Shown piece by piece: positions 15,460 through 24,404 of a stretch of 34,529 bases of DNA (the first letter of the stretch is position 1; every line of letters starts with the position of its first letter). Origin of the DNA: Bacteroidales bacterium (GTDB taxonomy: Bacteria > Bacteroidota > Bacteroidia > Bacteroidales > P3); assembly GCA_017962665.1 (NCBI GenBank), contig JAGCUU010000007.1, forward strand, positions 1-34,529, in the 5' to 3' direction. The notes beneath the pieces are model-generated. The model made no database searches. It was not told where the DNA came from and saw nothing but the letters and a program-made list of their open reading frames with translations. The translations under genes were made by a program, and so were the position numbers.

Positions 15460-16398
15460 TCAACCTTTATCAATAATGTCGAATCCAAGCTTTTTCACCA
15501 GCTTGATAGTATCCATGGCCATAATGCGGTCGTATTCTTTTTCGCTGTCCGGTAGAGAAGAGTAGGGGAGTAGGTCGGGATGTTTCTTGTTGGCGTCATC
15601 GCGCACGGGACCGTAAGTCCATCCCTCCTTTATTCTTGCCGCAGCCCACACTTCATGGGCGTTTTCAGCTATGGCTTCTCTCAATTCCAGTAGATCGTCC
15701 GTAATCTGTATGTTTTCAAGGTTGATGGGCTGTGGCTCGTAGTCTTCTACCGACTGCAGGGCCCGAATCATATAGTTGCGCGATTCTTTCCATGCTGCCT
15801 CGAAATGTGAGGTGTGAACGGTATATGGATTACCGTCTTGGGGATCGAAAATGGTTACTGTGTTTGATTCTGAGTCAAGTCCTGTGACAACTATAGCGTG
15901 GTTTGGAGCATCTTCCATATCGGGACATTCGGGATGTAGTTTGTCGCTATCCACCACCACCAAAACGTCATTGTCCAATTCGAGCGCCTTGCGTATATCT
16001 TCCAGCGAGGCATCGTATTTTCGTGTAACCATCAGGCCGTAATGAGCCAGCAGTTGCCCTATGGAGTGAAGTGGCGAGCCTTGCGGCGTCAGCCAATTAT
16101 TCTGTTGTGCGATATCCAGCATTTCTTTCTCGTCGAACTGGATGTCGCGGCGATGAAGGACATAAGCTTCACACAGCACGCTGCAGATATTGTCCCCGCT
16201 TTCCGCCGCCATTTGCAACATAGGCAATATGTCGAAATTGGACAATGGCTCTTCTTTCACCCGTAAGGCAATTTCGAGAGTTTCTCGCAGCACGGGATCC
16301 GTTTTGAGGGCTTTCAACACTGCGAGCGTTTCCTCCTCGTTTGTATTGCCGTCAAGGTATGCAGCCAACAAATCGTCAGAAATATAGTTATTTGCCAT
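15460..16398 (-). CDS. Anti-sigma-like protein with papain-like (C39-like) and RyR domains
   Basis: The 312-residue protein begins with a short helical region (YISDDLLAAYLDGNTNEEE, TDPVLRETLE) that looks like the sigma-binding part of an anti-sigma factor, without zinc ligands. Residues 65-212 resemble a C39-like papain-fold peptidase: candidate nucleophile C72 or C76 in NICSVLCEAYVL, histidine H167 in NHAIVVTG, and D185 in FDPQDG. Residues 218-310 are a RyR domain with HEVWAAARIKEGWTYG. There is no transmembrane helix, unlike classical ECF anti-sigmas. The start overlaps the sigma gene stop by 11 bases, so the two are translationally coupled. I infer a soluble, ligand- or proteolysis-controlled regulator of that sigma factor. 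Confidence 0.78.
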   Translation of the reverse strand: MANNYISDDLLAAYLDGNTNEEETLAVLKALKTDPVLRETLEIALRVKEEPLSNFDILPMLQMAAESGDNICSVLCEAYVLHRRDIQFDEKEMLDIAQQNNWLTPQGSPLHSIGQLLAHYGLMVTRKYDASLEDIRKALELDNDVLVVVDSDKLHPECPDMEDAPNHAIVVTGLDSESNTVTIFDPQDGNPYTVHTSHFEAAWKESRNYMIRALQSVEDYEPQPINLENIQITDDLLELREAIAENAHEVWAAARIKEGWTYGPVRDDANKKHPDLLPYSSLPDSEKEYDRIMAMDTIKLVKKLGFDIIDKG

Positions 16399-16945
16399 AT
16401 TCTCTAATATCGTTAAGGGCGACTTGGGTCAATTGTTCCATGGCTCGCCGTTTGATGTTGTACAAATTAGTCGTTTTGATGTTCATTTCTTTCGCCAGTT
16501 GTTCGGGAGGCACTCCTTCGATGATGAGCTTTTGGATGACGTCGACATATCTTTTGTTGGGCATCAACGAGAAAAGCCTTTTGAGATCTTCACTTGCAAA
16601 ACTGTGGTTTGTCTCGGTTGCTATTTCGTCAGTGTGCTCATTATATGGAGTCTCGTGACTGTTCTTTTCTATCATTCTGGTGCGTTTCTCAACGAAGTGG
16701 CGGATGGCTACGATCTTCAACCACTGACAGATGGAACTCCGGTACTCAAATTTGCGCAGTTTCCTTGCATCGTCCTTCATTATGAAGAGGTATAGTTCGT
16801 TGACGAATTCGTTGTAGTCCACCTCGCAGTTAAAGACCTCGCGGATAATGCTGCAGAACAGCGGCCGGCATTTGACAAAGAAAAACTCCTCCGTCACTTT
16901 GTTGTCACGGTCTATCAGTCCTTGTATGATTTCCTTGTCGGTCAT
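16388..16945 (-). CDS. ECF-type RNA polymerase sigma factor
   Basis: The 185-residue protein has a sigma region 2 (about 20-105: EEFFFVKCRPLFCSIIREVF, then FVNELYLFIM and SSICQWLKIVAIRHF) and a region 4 helix-turn-helix (about 130-180: MPNKRYVDVIQKLIIEG, EQLAKEMNIKTTNLYNIKRRA). The frame is open to 17092, but the extension has no sigma-like sequence and overlaps the upstream gene, so ATG 16945 (MTDKEIIQGL) is used. It is followed directly by the anti-sigma-like gene. It is located in the middle of the gene run rather than at the front, and probably directs transcription of a promoter elsewhere or of the run itself. Confidence 0.88.
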   Translation of the reverse strand: MTDKEIIQGLIDRDNKVTEEFFFVKCRPLFCSIIREVFNCEVDYNEFVNELYLFIMKDDARKLRKFEYRSSICQWLKIVAIRHFVEKRTRMIEKNSHETPYNEHTDEIATETNHSFASEDLKRLFSLMPNKRYVDVIQKLIIEGVPPEQLAKEMNIKTTNLYNIKRRAMEQLTQVALNDIREYGK

Positions 16946-16965
16946 TGAAAAGATATCACTTTTTG

Positions 16966-18105
16966 TTATTCGTTGGACAGGTGCAGTTCGTCTATGAGTT
17001 CGCTGGAGATGACTTCGGCTGGTGCTTGGAGAACGGTGACGACCCAGGACTTTGTGATTTCGTCCCAGTTTTGCATTGTTATGAATTGCCAACCGTTGGA
17101 GAGCAGGTTTTTATTCCCTTTTGCTGCTTTTTTCCTCTCTTTGCGGTTTTGTTTCCAGTTTTTGCTATAATCGGACGTTAGACTGCATGACTCCCTGAGT
17201 TCAAGAGAGACCTGATATTCTCCGGTACCCCAAGCCGGGTGGGCGTCGCCTCGTGCATCCAAACAGCCGGAGTAAGAGCGTGGAACCACAAAACTGCTTC
17301 CAACAATGGTGTACTTCGGTTCCTCATTTCCATGACGTACGTATCGTAGGAATTCACTGGAATCCAGGTCCTCCTTTCTGACAGGAATATAGATGCTGAA
17401 TTCACCCAGCTGTTCATCCCGGAAAATCTGTGTGAGTTCATTCATCCATGAGGAGGTGATTGTTAGATTGATGTTCATGGAATAGTTAGTCCTCTCATTC
17501 CAGCAGAAAGCGGTGTCAAACGACGAGTTTGGAAGGTTGGAATGGGTGGGGCTGATGATCAAGGTGTCCAATACCAGTTCGAACTTGCTGTGTTCAATGA
17601 TGCGGTTGATCTTGCTTCGGTCAATATGCATTGAGATATAGAACAAAGTATCGTTGCCGCTTTTGCGCACAACACCGATGCCGTTGAACCTCATGCCCGA
17701 CGGGTCGAGAGGACTGGTCAGCGAAGTCGTCGAGTAAAAGTCTTTAAGTCCTGTAATGGTGTGTATTTGTGTACAAAACGTGTTTTCTGCCGCAACGGTT
17801 TGTGACCATTCCTGCTTGATGCGTTGCTGCCTTGTTATAAGATTTGCCACAGCTTGTACTCCGAAATCAAAGACCGATGTGACATAACCGGCGCCAATAC
17901 CTTTTGCGGCATTGAGTGTAGCCTCTAACAACATGTCGCTAAAAGCACCCCTATCGTCTGTGTGGAGAGACACCATATCGCTATAGTTTTTGATTTCGTT
18001 GGACAGGCTTTCGTCAGTGTAGATGAAGGCTGTATACGTTACCGTCTGAGCCATGATTGTGATGCTACATAGTATAGCTCCAAAAAAAACTATAATTTTT
18101 TTCAT
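16966..18105 (-). CDS. Secreted protein of unknown function
   Basis: The 379-residue protein has a Sec signal peptide (MKKIIVFFGAILCSITIMAQ). The mature protein contains helical sequence near 50-100 (FSDMLLEATLNAAKGIGAG) and then mixed beta sequence. A notable feature is a very basic stretch near the C terminus (NWKQNRKERKKAAKGNK). I do not recognise the family. It lies 19 bases from the secreted CHAT gene upstream and 20 bases from the sigma gene downstream, so it is presumably a periplasmic partner of the CHAT protein. Confidence 0.7.
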   Translation of the reverse strand: MKKIIVFFGAILCSITIMAQTVTYTAFIYTDESLSNEIKNYSDMVSLHTDDRGAFSDMLLEATLNAAKGIGAGYVTSVFDFGVQAVANLITRQQRIKQEWSQTVAAENTFCTQIHTITGLKDFYSTTSLTSPLDPSGMRFNGIGVVRKSGNDTLFYISMHIDRSKINRIIEHSKFELVLDTLIISPTHSNLPNSSFDTAFCWNERTNYSMNINLTITSSWMNELTQIFRDEQLGEFSIYIPVRKEDLDSSEFLRYVRHGNEEPKYTIVGSSFVVPRSYSGCLDARGDAHPAWGTGEYQVSLELRESCSLTSDYSKNWKQNRKERKKAAKGNKNLLSNGWQFITMQNWDEITKSWVVTVLQAPAEVISSELIDELHLSNE

Positions 18106-18124
18106 TGTTATGTTGTTTTTTACT

Positions 18125-20371
18125 TTATTCTAATCCGTCAATAAGGATAAATGCATCGGTAAAGAATGGCCTGTCAAAGCTGCTGTATTTAGTGCGGCCA
18201 TATTTCCTATATGACCATCTTTCGGAGCGAAGTTGTTGCCGGGCTTGGTAAAAGGCTTCGTGAATGGATAGTCCCTTTTCAATGTTGGCATATAGGTTTT
18301 TTATCAGAAGGCTGGTGGCTGTGTCGCTTACGTTCCAAAGACTGACAATGACAGCCTTTACACCGGCGGTCTTGAGTCCGCGTTGAAGGCCGTAGATGCC
18401 ATCGGGTGTGGCGAAGCCCAGCCCGGACACACAGGCTGACAACACGGCCAGATCTACCTCCGACAGATTCATTGCAGCCAGTTCACGGGCCGATAATATT
18501 CCGTCTGGCTTTTCCGCGTCAAAGGTGCTGTCTGACAGATTTTGCTCAGCGCCGGCCAGGAAAAGGCAGCTTTGTGACAATTGGGCATCGGTTGTCGCAG
18601 GTCTAAGGTCGGAATCCACAATTGCGGCGCGGTCAACCCATCCGTGGGTGGAAAGCAATACAATATGGTATTTCTCAATCAGGTTGCGAAGCGACGATTC
18701 TGTGGCCGAGTCTGCAACCAATAATGTGTTTGTTTTGTCTTTTCTCAAGCTGTCCACAGCTTCTATTTCAGCCAATGTTCCTTTCAGTTCCTTTAGATGG
18801 ATGTTAAGAGGCGCAAGCAATTGGTAGGCCAGGTCATCATTTGTTACACCGTCTTGTTTTGATTCTCTGTCGGGACGTGCGTTCTTATAGTCGATGCCAC
18901 CAACCATAAGCATATTGTCGGTACGTATTTTATGCGTAGTCTCAGTCAACATCCGTGTAGATGTCAAACGGAAAAATTTGTATTCCGGCAACATATACTC
19001 AATGGCGATACGGTGCAATATCCCGTCGGGAGTGAAATAAATGGTGTGGCATCCTCTTATTGCATTCCTAAGGGAGTCGTTCCATATCAGTTTGTGAAAC
19101 GAGGTGTCGTAATAGATGGTGTTTATGGCATTGATGTCATCAGTACATGGCAACAATTCTTCTATCGTTTTTCCATTGGGCAGAACATGATTTAATAGGT
19201 CGTTCAACGGAGTGATGGGGACAAATACGGGCTTGCCTTTTTTCTTCAATACAAGTGCTCCCAGATGGTCGGCATGTCCGCGCTCGTAAACTATGAATTC
19301 AATGGCAGCGGCAGTGTCGGGCAGCCTTCGTTGTACCTGTTGCCATGTGACGTTGATTTTGGAAAGAACTTTTTTCTTGTCGACGCTACTCATCCCTGGT
19401 TTGAATTTGCGGCCCATCTGCAGCAGTACTGCCTTGCTGAACAGTGCAACGTCATACAATAAGTCCGGGGCTTTGTCCTCCAGTCGGTAGCAGTCGGTGA
19501 CAAATGGCTGTTCGGTCATCCAGTATTGTTCACGTTCAGACTCGTTCATGTCTATAAAATGAGATTCGATGTATGCCCGCGAAAGCTGGAGATAGTCAGT
19601 GTAGTATTGGCGTGATTTAGGACTGTATTCTCCTGTCGCGTCATATTTAAGCATCAGGATTTTCGCTTTTTGTCGCAACAGTTCGGCCCGCTTGCGAGCT
19701 GTTTTTGCTTTTTGGCTCTCAAGCATCGAGAGAGCTTTGTCGTATTGTCCCAGTTGTGCCAGGCAAAGAGCCTGTTGGCTTGCAAGCTCCGGGTTCGGCA
19801 AGACGCTGTCCAGATGGTCCAATGCCTGCTGGTAAAGTCCCTTTCGATAATACAGTTGTGCAAATTCGTCGTGCAAATCACTTATAAACGATGTTTCGTA
19901 TGGTGAAGCAAGTTCCATCGCTTTGCGCAATTCTTTTTCCGTGATGACTAAATCTCCTGTGAGGAAATGCCTTCCGGCATCTAGTTTTATCAGCTGGGCA
20001 TAGCAGTCGTTTTTAGGAAACTGGAAGGAAGACATGGCAGAATCCATCTCGTCTGCCACCTGTAGCATTACGTTATACAGTCCCAACCGGTAAGCGGTCT
20101 CGGCTATGCTTCTGTTGATGGGCCACCAATAGTTCAGAAAGTCGTTTTCACTCAACATCTTTGCCGTTTTGCCGCGCATCTCGTTGAGCATCCGGTTTCG
20201 GACATCGGACATGGCTCTGTAGGCTTCAAGGTATTTCCCGGCATCGTTCAAGTTATAGGCCGCCTTGTAGTCGTTGTAAAGCGTATCACTAAAGATGCTC
20301 TGCGCATCAACAGTGTTAAGGATTTGCAACTGAACAATACAAATCAGGAAAGCTATGTGGATTTTTTTCAT
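18125..20371 (-). CDS. Secreted TPR-CHAT (caspase-like) protein
   Basis: The 748-residue protein has a signal peptide (MKKIHIAFLICIVQLQILNTVDA), TPR-like helices over about 25-300, and a C-terminal CHAT domain. The catalytic dyad is H576 in LLSTHGW and C647 in VLSACVSGLG, and the downstream motif YGLQRGLKTAGVKAVIVSLW is characteristic. CHAT domains are caspase-family cysteine peptidases that cut specific partners, as in the gRAMP/Craspase TPR-CHAT. A signal peptide means the protease is exported, which is the usual situation for Bacteroidota TPR-CHAT proteins but differs from cytosolic defence CHATs. Its start overlaps the upstream pseudokinase gene by 4 bases (ATGA-type coupling). Confidence 0.9.
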   Translation of the reverse strand: MKKIHIAFLICIVQLQILNTVDAQSIFSDTLYNDYKAAYNLNDAGKYLEAYRAMSDVRNRMLNEMRGKTAKMLSENDFLNYWWPINRSIAETAYRLGLYNVMLQVADEMDSAMSSFQFPKNDCYAQLIKLDAGRHFLTGDLVITEKELRKAMELASPYETSFISDLHDEFAQLYYRKGLYQQALDHLDSVLPNPELASQQALCLAQLGQYDKALSMLESQKAKTARKRAELLRQKAKILMLKYDATGEYSPKSRQYYTDYLQLSRAYIESHFIDMNESEREQYWMTEQPFVTDCYRLEDKAPDLLYDVALFSKAVLLQMGRKFKPGMSSVDKKKVLSKINVTWQQVQRRLPDTAAAIEFIVYERGHADHLGALVLKKKGKPVFVPITPLNDLLNHVLPNGKTIEELLPCTDDINAINTIYYDTSFHKLIWNDSLRNAIRGCHTIYFTPDGILHRIAIEYMLPEYKFFRLTSTRMLTETTHKIRTDNMLMVGGIDYKNARPDRESKQDGVTNDDLAYQLLAPLNIHLKELKGTLAEIEAVDSLRKDKTNTLLVADSATESSLRNLIEKYHIVLLSTHGWVDRAAIVDSDLRPATTDAQLSQSCLFLAGAEQNLSDSTFDAEKPDGILSARELAAMNLSEVDLAVLSACVSGLGFATPDGIYGLQRGLKTAGVKAVIVSLWNVSDTATSLLIKNLYANIEKGLSIHEAFYQARQQLRSERWSYRKYGRTKYSSFDRPFFTDAFILIDGLE

Positions 20372-21408
20372 TTTGTCGACTGACGTGAGTTGTAATTGAT
20401 AATGACAAACGATAGGTTGCTCTTAGAGGAGTTGACAATTTTCAAGGTCAGGACATCGCTGGTCTTGACGTTTTTGTCAACGGTGATATATTTCACTCCG
20501 TCCACTTCGTGGATTTTCCCTATAGGCACATTGTTCTGTGACAGGGAAACGCTGAAAATGGATTTAGGGTTGTATGGTATCACAGCAAAAGTCTGAGTTC
20601 CTTCACGGCCGGTGATGTTGTATTTCAATGTAGCATTGCGTTTGGCGGTGACTTCAATAAAAGAATAGTTGTAGCGTGGGTCTTGACCGTTGCGGAATCG
20701 TCCTCCGGTATTGCTCACTCCGCGGTTGTATCTGGCTATTTGGTATCCCATCTGGTTGAGGCCCAATGTAGTTACCTTGTCGCGGACGGTGCACTCACCG
20801 GCGCTGTCAATCTCTAATTCGTCCATCAGTGTCCATTGGCGGTCATCGTACAGGGCACGTTCAATACGGACCGAATTTTTTGGATTGCGCAGGTCACAGA
20901 CGTGTTTTACGAGGGTTTCCATCTCCTGTGTCAGTTTTGGGGCGTTTTGCGTCAATGCTGCAAAGGGAAGTATAAGCAGAAACAGCATAATGACGACAGG
21001 GTTCATCTCCTCGGGCCAGAATTTTGTGATAGGGGATTTGTAGCTTTTACCGGTAGACGAGAAAAGCCGTCTTGTCGGTTCGGTTTTGGCCGCGAGAGCA
21101 TCATTGGCGGCAGCGAGCAACTCTTGCTGTGAAGGTCTCTCTTCGGCATTGAACGAAAGACAGCGATAGATAATGTTGCTCAATTGCCGGCTGCAGTGAG
21201 CCTCCCCGATGCGTGGAACAGGAGTGTTTGCGTTTTGTGTCTCATGTCCCTTGCCGGCGAACACTTCAACACCCATCAAGGCATAGAAAGCCGTTGCTCC
21301 TATACTCCATACGTCAGGTTGTTGTGTCGAAGCCTCATCTTTGATTATCTGCCATACTGCTTTTTCAGTCAGATAGCCGGCAACTTCTTTTAGTTGAATG
21401 TTTTCCAT
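20368..21408 (-). CDS. Shortened membrane pseudokinase with periplasmic domain
   Basis: The 346-residue protein starts with only the C-terminal lobe of a Ser/Thr protein kinase. It has LTEKAVWQII, then DVWSIGATAFYAL (subdomain IX, 32-44) and CLSFNAEERPS (subdomain XI, 83-93). The ATP-binding lobe, the HRD catalytic loop and DFG are absent, and the upstream gene ends 5 bases away, so nothing is hidden upstream. A transmembrane helix spans about 137-153, preceded by lysines, giving N-in, C-out. The rest (about 155-346) is a beta-rich extracytoplasmic domain not recognised. It cannot be an active kinase. It may be a docking module that responds to phospho-signals. It is coupled to the CHAT gene. 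Confidence 0.78.
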   Translation of the reverse strand: MENIQLKEVAGYLTEKAVWQIIKDEASTQQPDVWSIGATAFYALMGVEVFAGKGHETQNANTPVPRIGEAHCSRQLSNIIYRCLSFNAEERPSQQELLAAANDALAAKTEPTRRLFSSTGKSYKSPITKFWPEEMNPVVIMLFLLILPFAALTQNAPKLTQEMETLVKHVCDLRNPKNSVRIERALYDDRQWTLMDELEIDSAGECTVRDKVTTLGLNQMGYQIARYNRGVSNTGGRFRNGQDPRYNYSFIEVTAKRNATLKYNITGREGTQTFAVIPYNPKSIFSVSLSQNNVPIGKIHEVDGVKYITVDKNVKTSDVLTLKIVNSSKSNLSFVIINYNSRQSTK

Positions 21409-21413
21409 AATAC

Positions 21414-22793
21414 CTACCTCCTGTATAAGTCTTGGGATGAGAGTTCGTCATCATTTGTTTTGCTCTGGGTGGCATGTGTTATCTCTGTGGCGGGAACGGC
21501 CCAGAAGGTGCCTTGGCTTGCGTAAATATCCACCTTTGAGACAATTCCAATCACCTTGATTTTGTTGCCGATGAGAGCCAAAATCGGACCTCCGGAATTA
21601 CCTTGGTTGATTTGTGCAGACATCTGGATGCAGCCTTTTATGCGCGATGATACACCGTCAAGGGCAATGTGCTGGCTGTTGCCGAATGTGAGTGTCAGTG
21701 CTTCATTGTCATTCTCTTTTTGAGGATAGCCCAATATGGCGATGTCGCGGTTGGTCTGCTGGTCAAAACGGTTCAGGTCTTCAATGTCAGCCATTGCAAA
21801 GGCGCCCTTCAATCCCTTCGGAGACTCTACGTAAACCAGATCGCCGAGCTCCATGTCGCGACGGTTGGCGACAGGGATGATGGTGCGAAGCCACAAGGGG
21901 CGTTCGCGTGAACCAAGCTGTAGAACCAAGTCGTGCTCTCGGTTGATGAAGAAATCATCCGACAGGTATTCGTAGCTTTCTCCATCCCGACTGATGGTGC
22001 AGTGTGTTCTGACCCTCCATTTGCCTTCTCCGTTGCGGTTGGCAGTCTCGGCCAACACCGCTAGGCGTACCTCGGCAGGCATGGCCATCTCAAAGGCACC
22101 GTCCCAGCTCTCGTCGGCCACCCAGGGCTCTATGCAGTGACGGGCGGTGACAAATTTCCCGTCATCGGTCAGGAAGCATGTGGCAGAGAGAGGGTTTTCA
22201 AAGGCAGCGCTTTCAACGACAATTTCATCGACCACGCCCTCTATTATAGTGTCTTTTACAAGCATTACGTAATCGGTAACAATATGGTATACCGAAGCAT
22301 TGTAACTGTCGAGATTTACATTGTGAATACCATTGTTGTTGCGGCTGCTGTAAATGGCATAGCAAGCCACCAGCAGAGCGACAACGGTCACTATTGAGGC
22401 TATCGCAAGGGCTCGTCTTCGTGGCTGATGATATACCACCACACCTGAAGCATCGTCATAGTCGCTGTCTTTACGAATATTGAAGGTGAACTGTACGGCA
22501 TTTCCAAAGCCTGAAAAACAGATGGAGTCACCGTCGTGCAGCTGGAGTGCGGACATCAGCGGTTTACCATTGACTGTAATGTCAAAGGAGTCAGTGCGGC
22601 GGACAATGCACCATCCGTCACTTTCCAAAGGAAGAATTGTCGCAAACAGCAGCGGCTCATAGAGGTCGGACTCAGGTATGGCTACATCGCATGCGGCGGT
22701 CTGCCCTATGTCGAGCGGACGTTTGGCGCACAGGATACCGTCTCCTGCCTTGTGTCCCTGCCAAGAGTTATTATATGTCAGTCTGTAGTACAT
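21414..22793 (-). CDS. FHA - transmembrane - trypsin-like serine protease
   Basis: The 459-residue protein has an N-terminal FHA-like domain (about 20-105, LDIGQTAACDVAIPE, ITVNGKPL, LHDGDSICF), which would bind phosphothreonine in the cytoplasm. A transmembrane helix follows at about 128-148 after an RRR stop signal, so N-in, C-out. The rest is a trypsin-fold protease with H219 (TARHC), D288 (REHDLVLQL) and S400 (QGNSGGPI), all three catalytic residues present. The FHA match lacks a strong RS motif, so its phospho-binding is less sure. The gene overlaps the next upstream gene by 16 bases and lies 5 bases from the pseudokinase gene. Confidence 0.85.
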   Translation of the reverse strand: MYYRLTYNNSWQGHKAGDGILCAKRPLDIGQTAACDVAIPESDLYEPLLFATILPLESDGWCIVRRTDSFDITVNGKPLMSALQLHDGDSICFSGFGNAVQFTFNIRKDSDYDDASGVVVYHQPRRRALAIASIVTVVALLVACYAIYSSRNNNGIHNVNLDSYNASVYHIVTDYVMLVKDTIIEGVVDEIVVESAAFENPLSATCFLTDDGKFVTARHCIEPWVADESWDGAFEMAMPAEVRLAVLAETANRNGEGKWRVRTHCTISRDGESYEYLSDDFFINREHDLVLQLGSRERPLWLRTIIPVANRRDMELGDLVYVESPKGLKGAFAMADIEDLNRFDQQTNRDIAILGYPQKENDNEALTLTFGNSQHIALDGVSSRIKGCIQMSAQINQGNSGGPILALIGNKIKVIGIVSKVDIYASQGTFWAVPATEITHATQSKTNDDELSSQDLYRR

Positions 22794-24247
22794 GTCTTGA
22801 GGATTAAAGGAATACCTTGAGTCAAAGCCTTGTCGTACACAGCAACGTTTTTGCCGGTAGCATCTTCGCGGAGGTCGCTGAAGGCTCGCAGGTCATAGTG
22901 AATCTTGCGGTCGCGCAGTTTGCGTTTCAAGTTGATGTCTTGGTCTACAGCTGCCTGTTCTTCGTCGGTAACGGGGCGGTAACCGAGCAGCAGCTCTTCC
23001 ACGCTCCAGCGGTTGTGTTCTACCTCGGAGAGGGTGTCGATTTCTTCTTTCGACAATGCGTAATAGGCTTTCCAGTCTTCGACAGTGAGACCTACAGAAT
23101 GCATCTTCGTCGCCAAAGTCATTGAGTTCAAAACATTGGAATAGCGTTTTCCGAACGAAGTCAATTCTGCCCATTGCCGTTCCATCTTGACGAGGTTGAT
23201 GTCGTTTGGGGCGGTGACGGGTTCCTCGGGGGCGAGCGAATAGCAGTGGTTGTAGATGTAGTTGACCCTCATAGCCATCTGCTTCAGAGTGTGGAGGGTG
23301 CTTATGTCACATATCTCTTCTGAGAAGGGAATGATGTTTCTGTTTGCGGAAAAGTTGAAATGGGGAGAGCCGAAAGTTTGAAAAAGGACGGGGATGTTGT
23401 TGGCATTCAGTTCGTCGGGCAAGGTAAGTGCGGTGGTGGCGTTGCTGTTCGGATTTGAGCCGCAGACGGCTACTGTTAGTTGTTGTGTGTCCGTCGTGGC
23501 CCATTCCGACAATTTCTGGCGAACGGCATCGTTGCTTGCATCGGCTTTCACAAATTCCCATTCAATGTCGACAAAGTCTTTTCGCTTACCTTCATACATC
23601 GGACGGTGCAGCACACAGTGTGGCTCACGTTCGTCGAGGTTCAATGAGCGATGGTAGGAGTGTTCGAACAGGTGGCGATAGCGTTGCTGCATATGGTTGC
23701 GAAACGAAAAGATGTCGTTGTCGATGAGGGTGATTCTTGTACGCAGACGGTTGTCGCGGCAGTAGTTGGGATAGTGGGCGATGAAGGCGGTATTTATTGC
23801 CAGCGCTTCAGCCATGGCTGTCGAACCGAATATCACCAAGTGTACGGTCTTGTTGCTGTTGCGGTATTGGGGCTCGCGGTCCAGAAAAAGGAAAGACGAC
23901 GATAGGGTGTGTTCTTTCGACGCAGAGTTATGGCTCATTTCAGGCAGTTGCAACAGGAGTGTTTTGGCGATGAGATCCTCTTTGGTGGTAATCATGACAT
24001 CGGCTTTCCCTGATATTTCGTCCGGAATCCCCAGCGTCAATACCTGCCACCACGAAGAGATGTCGTCGAACAGCAAGGTGCATTCCATCCGTTTGCCGTC
24101 ATGTTCCTCGCATCGGTATTCTGCTGCCTCGTCGCGCAATCTTCCAAGGATGGCGTTGTCGTCCTCTTCGACAAAGACCTTTTTGCCTTTTTCCTTCTCG
24201 GCAGAGATAAAAAATGCGTCTTTATATTTTTTGTTAACTATCAACAT
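22778..24247 (-). CDS. Rossmann (TrkA-N-like) and RyR-domain protein
   Basis: The 489-residue cytoplasmic protein has a central Rossmann-like domain (about 135-295) starting VHLVIFGSTAMAEALAIN, with the acidic end of strand 2 at LIDND (174-178). This suggests NAD(H) or a related dinucleotide as ligand, as in TrkA-N domains. Residues about 403-485 form a divergent RyR domain: EHNRWSVEELLLGYR (410-424), IHYDLRAFSDL (449-459) and VAVYDKAL. The N-terminal 130 residues are unassigned. It is the first gene of the codirectional run, preceded by a -7 box, and so is probably the promoter-proximal sensor component. Confidence 0.78.
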   Translation of the reverse strand: MLIVNKKYKDAFFISAEKEKGKKVFVEEDDNAILGRLRDEAAEYRCEEHDGKRMECTLLFDDISSWWQVLTLGIPDEISGKADVMITTKEDLIAKTLLLQLPEMSHNSASKEHTLSSSFLFLDREPQYRNSNKTVHLVIFGSTAMAEALAINTAFIAHYPNYCRDNRLRTRITLIDNDIFSFRNHMQQRYRHLFEHSYHRSLNLDEREPHCVLHRPMYEGKRKDFVDIEWEFVKADASNDAVRQKLSEWATTDTQQLTVAVCGSNPNSNATTALTLPDELNANNIPVLFQTFGSPHFNFSANRNIIPFSEEICDISTLHTLKQMAMRVNYIYNHCYSLAPEEPVTAPNDINLVKMERQWAELTSFGKRYSNVLNSMTLATKMHSVGLTVEDWKAYYALSKEEIDTLSEVEHNRWSVEELLLGYRPVTDEEQAAVDQDINLKRKLRDRKIHYDLRAFSDLREDATGKNVAVYDKALTQGIPLILKTCTTD

Positions 24248-24348
24248 GGCAATTGATGGTGGTTTCTCTACGAGTGTGGTTCTACTAATATTTTGAATTT
24301 CTCTTTCTTAAAGTTTTTATGGTGCGTTGTTTGTTAAAAAACAATGTG

Positions 24349-24356
24349 CAAATTTA
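24349..24356 (-). promoter_or_regulatory. -7 box of the long leftward gene run
   Basis: The minus strand reads TAAATTTG followed by C. No TTTG is correctly spaced upstream. It is about 100 bases before the ATG of the Rossmann-RyR gene and is the only candidate promoter found before the run 24247-11721. Confidence 0.5.
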
Positions 24357-24404
24357 CAAAAAAAATGTTTTTAATAATGGTAAAAAAATAAGGTGTAACA
24401 ATAA

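Noticed and set aside
16946-17092. N-terminal extension of the sigma factor
   Set aside because: Not sigma-like, very basic, and overlaps the coding region of the secreted protein.
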